A stretch of 6,560 bases of DNA from Methanobacteriota archaeon. GTDB lineage: Archaea > Halobacteriota > Methanosarcinia > Methanosarcinales > Methanosarcinaceae. Position numbers and translations under genes: made by a program. Where the stretch lies: contig JAUPKV010000485.1 in assembly GCA_030837265.1 (NCBI GenBank), forward strand, positions 1 to 6,560, given 5' to 3'. Below, piece by piece: positions 5,350 to 6,560 of the stretch (the stretch's first letter is position 1; the number at the start of each line of letters is the position of its first letter). A model generated the notes under the pieces. It was not told the DNA's origin, made no database searches, and was given only the letters and a program-made list of their open reading frames with translations.

Positions 5350-5808
5350 CTATTCCCAATAAAAGAAATCCTCAGTTGAATTTGGATTTTGTAATTTCCT
5401 TGTGCCTTGAGGAGAACTAAGATTAAGGTTGTCCGGAGACATTCCGAATCTGCGAGAATCATGAAGGTAGTATTGATCTTTTTGTCTGGAGATATTCGTT
5501 ATCAGGAGCGAAGCACTATTACTCCGTATCTGCTGGACCTTCACCTCGGTAAAGTTAACAAAAATTTTCTTAATCATGGGTTCCAGATTCTTGCTTCCGA
5601 ATAAGAACATATATGCTTCAGCAAAGGGACTTAGACGATACTCTACATTTACATTCGCATCGGTTTTGTCAAAAAATATATCAATACTATTAATGTGAAT
5701 GTATCTACCTTCTCCGAACTGCTCGGTATTGATTTGAGGAGAAAATTTTACGGCCAGTAAAGCAGCAGAGATTATCAGAGCAATCGCAATTATCGGTTTT
5801 ATATGCAT
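5350..5808 (-). CDS. Membrane-anchored or secreted hypothetical protein, 152 aa
   Basis: A 152-aa protein with an N-terminal hydrophobic helix (residues 5-20, PIIAIALIISAALLAV, after a basic HIK) that acts as a signal peptide or anchor; the remainder should face the outside. No lipobox cysteine is present. The body is beta-rich: SIDIFFDKTDANVNVEYRL at 41-59, then a helical FAEAYMFLFGSKNLEP at 62-77, FTEVKVQQI at 86-94, SASLLITNIS at 98-107, and a YYLHDSRRFG motif at 113-122 near the C-terminal end. This layout recalls conserved uncharacterised envelope proteins of methanogens, but I cannot name a family with certainty. ATG 5808 lacks a good Shine-Dalgarno, with only purine-rich sequence upstream. 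It is divergent from the coiled-coil gene starting at 6026, sharing a 217-bp AT-rich promoter region. Confidence 0.75.
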   Translation of the reverse strand: MHIKPIIAIALIISAALLAVKFSPQINTEQFGEGRYIHINSIDIFFDKTDANVNVEYRLSPFAEAYMFLFGSKNLEPMIKKIFVNFTEVKVQQIRSNSASLLITNISRQKDQYYLHDSRRFGMSPDNLNLSSPQGTRKLQNPNSTEDFFYWE

Positions 5809-5983
5809 GGTCTTTATTCTTTATTTGTTCTCTTCTCTAATATTTCTTTCCTGCGATTACTATTTTTCATAAGATGTTTAATTCGAAAATAAGTACCATT
5901 ATATCTGCAAGTGCATAACCAATTACAATCTGAAAATCTTTTTAATTGAGAGTCTCTGATAAGCTTAAAATGAATAACAAGCG

Positions 5984-5993
5984 TATTTATTAA
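5984..5993 (+). promoter_or_regulatory. Candidate TATA-like element for the coiled-coil gene
   Basis: TATTTATTAA lies about 40 bp before GTG 6026. Transcription would begin near 6010-6018, only just including the AGGGGGG ribosome binding site, so a more upstream element in this AT-rich region remains possible. Confidence 0.28.
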
Positions 5994-6025
5994 CAATTAC
6001 TCTTTTCAGAAGAGGGGGGCTTTTA

Positions 6026-6560
6026 GTGAGATATACTTTTCAGGATTCCAGTGATTTTCCGGTACAGAAGGATTTTATTCAGGATTTGCAAAATTTCATG
6101 GCAATCTCAAAAGCAGTCATACCTCTGGAAAAGTCAACTATCCGGATAAAAATTGAGAGCAAAGAAAAAGCCGAGAACCTTGATAAAAGAATTCAGGAAA
6201 TTGATCGGTTTGAAAACGGCATAAAGGATTGCATTGAAAGTCATACGGCAGGAATTGAAGAAAGTAATATACTTAAGATCAAGGCAAACATTCTTGATAC
6301 TCTTTCAACAAATGTGCTGACAAAAAAGAATGAAGAACTTGAGGATCTAAATAGGCAAAATAGGTTAGATATGATTGAGCTGCAGCAGCTTGATGAGCGG
6401 ATTCTTTCAATACTGAGTCCTTTTTTTGAGAACAGTGTTTATGGGGCCAAAAACACCTATTCTGCTGCCGTTAAGGATAAGATACTTCGGGGTAAGGAGG
6501 TCAGTTTTATTGATGGCATGCAGTATGAATTCGATCTGGACTTCACACAGGATGCATTTA
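6026..6560 (+). CDS. Coiled-coil-rich hypothetical protein, 3'-truncated by window end
   Basis: An open frame from GTG 6026 runs off the window after 178 codons without a stop. A strong G-rich ribosome binding site (AGAGGGGGG, 6011-6019) precedes it at suitable spacing. The product starts MRYTFQDSSDFPVQKDFIQD. Residues about 36-125 are rich in E, K, Q, L and I in heptad-like order (for example IRIKIESKEKAENLDKRIQE and then NEELEDLNRQNRLDMIELQQ), which indicates a long coiled coil. After that comes a less charged segment (ILSILSPFFENSVYGAKNTY at about 132-151). No membrane span or nucleotide-binding motif appears in the visible part. I do not recognise the family. Codon use is gene-like and similar to the left-hand genes. 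The function may lie in the missing C-terminal part. Confidence 0.82.
   Translation, partial: MRYTFQDSSDFPVQKDFIQDLQNFMAISKAVIPLEKSTIRIKIESKEKAENLDKRIQEIDRFENGIKDCIESHTAGIEESNILKIKANILDTLSTNVLTKKNEELEDLNRQNRLDMIELQQLDERILSILSPFFENSVYGAKNTYSAAVKDKILRGKEVSFIDGMQYEFDLDFTQDAF

Noticed and set aside
5814..5996. 60-codon TTG-initiated frame on the minus strand
   Set aside because: No ribosome binding site, low-complexity K/R/N-rich translation, and it fills the AT-rich divergent promoter region between two better genes.

Overview
The window looks like an accessory-leaning stretch of a methanogenic archaeon, most likely Methanosarcina or a close relative. This is an inference from four things. One gene encodes an RlmE/FtsJ-type rRNA methyltransferase with a C-terminal TRAM domain, a fusion typical of archaea. 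Several starts carry Shine-Dalgarno sequences of the GGTGATC/GGGGTGAT type, complementary to the 3' end of 16S rRNA. Archaeal TATA-like boxes lie about 25-30 nt before probable transcript starts. The spacers are long and AT-rich, with moderately GC-rich genes between them. No species can be fixed from the sequence alone.

Left part (1-2898, all plus strand): a 476-bp spacer with a GC-rich, hairpin-containing island; a YoaK/DUF1275 family membrane protein (477-1196); rlmE with TRAM (1298-2089); and a stand-alone PHP-domain metal-dependent hydrolase (2215-2898). Each gene has its own plausible TATA box and a sizeable spacer, so they look like separate transcription units.

Middle (2974-4810): a decay zone. 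It holds a frameshifted minus-strand pseudogene (2974-3360), an 88-bp unit bounded by 15-bp inverted repeats (3380-3467, MITE-like), two short minus-strand hypothetical ORFs (3605-3790 and 3811-4038), and a broken plus-strand remnant of a zinc-ribbon protein resembling the N-terminus of DUF4145 proteins (4260-4516). Next come three perfect tandem 10-mers, a long hairpin (4562-4604), and an unlisted 56-aa minus-strand small membrane protein with a strong ribosome binding site (4640-4810).

Right part (4942-6560): two minus-strand hypothetical genes with hydrophobic N-termini (102 and 152 aa) that probably act at or outside the membrane, then a divergent plus-strand gene (6026 onward) for a coiled-coil-rich protein that runs off the window.

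I see no CRISPR array, rRNA, tRNA, complete insertion sequence or recognisable defence system. The best candidates for something undescribed are the 56-aa membrane protein, the hairpin/tandem-repeat cluster beside it, and the GC-rich hairpin island at the left end.
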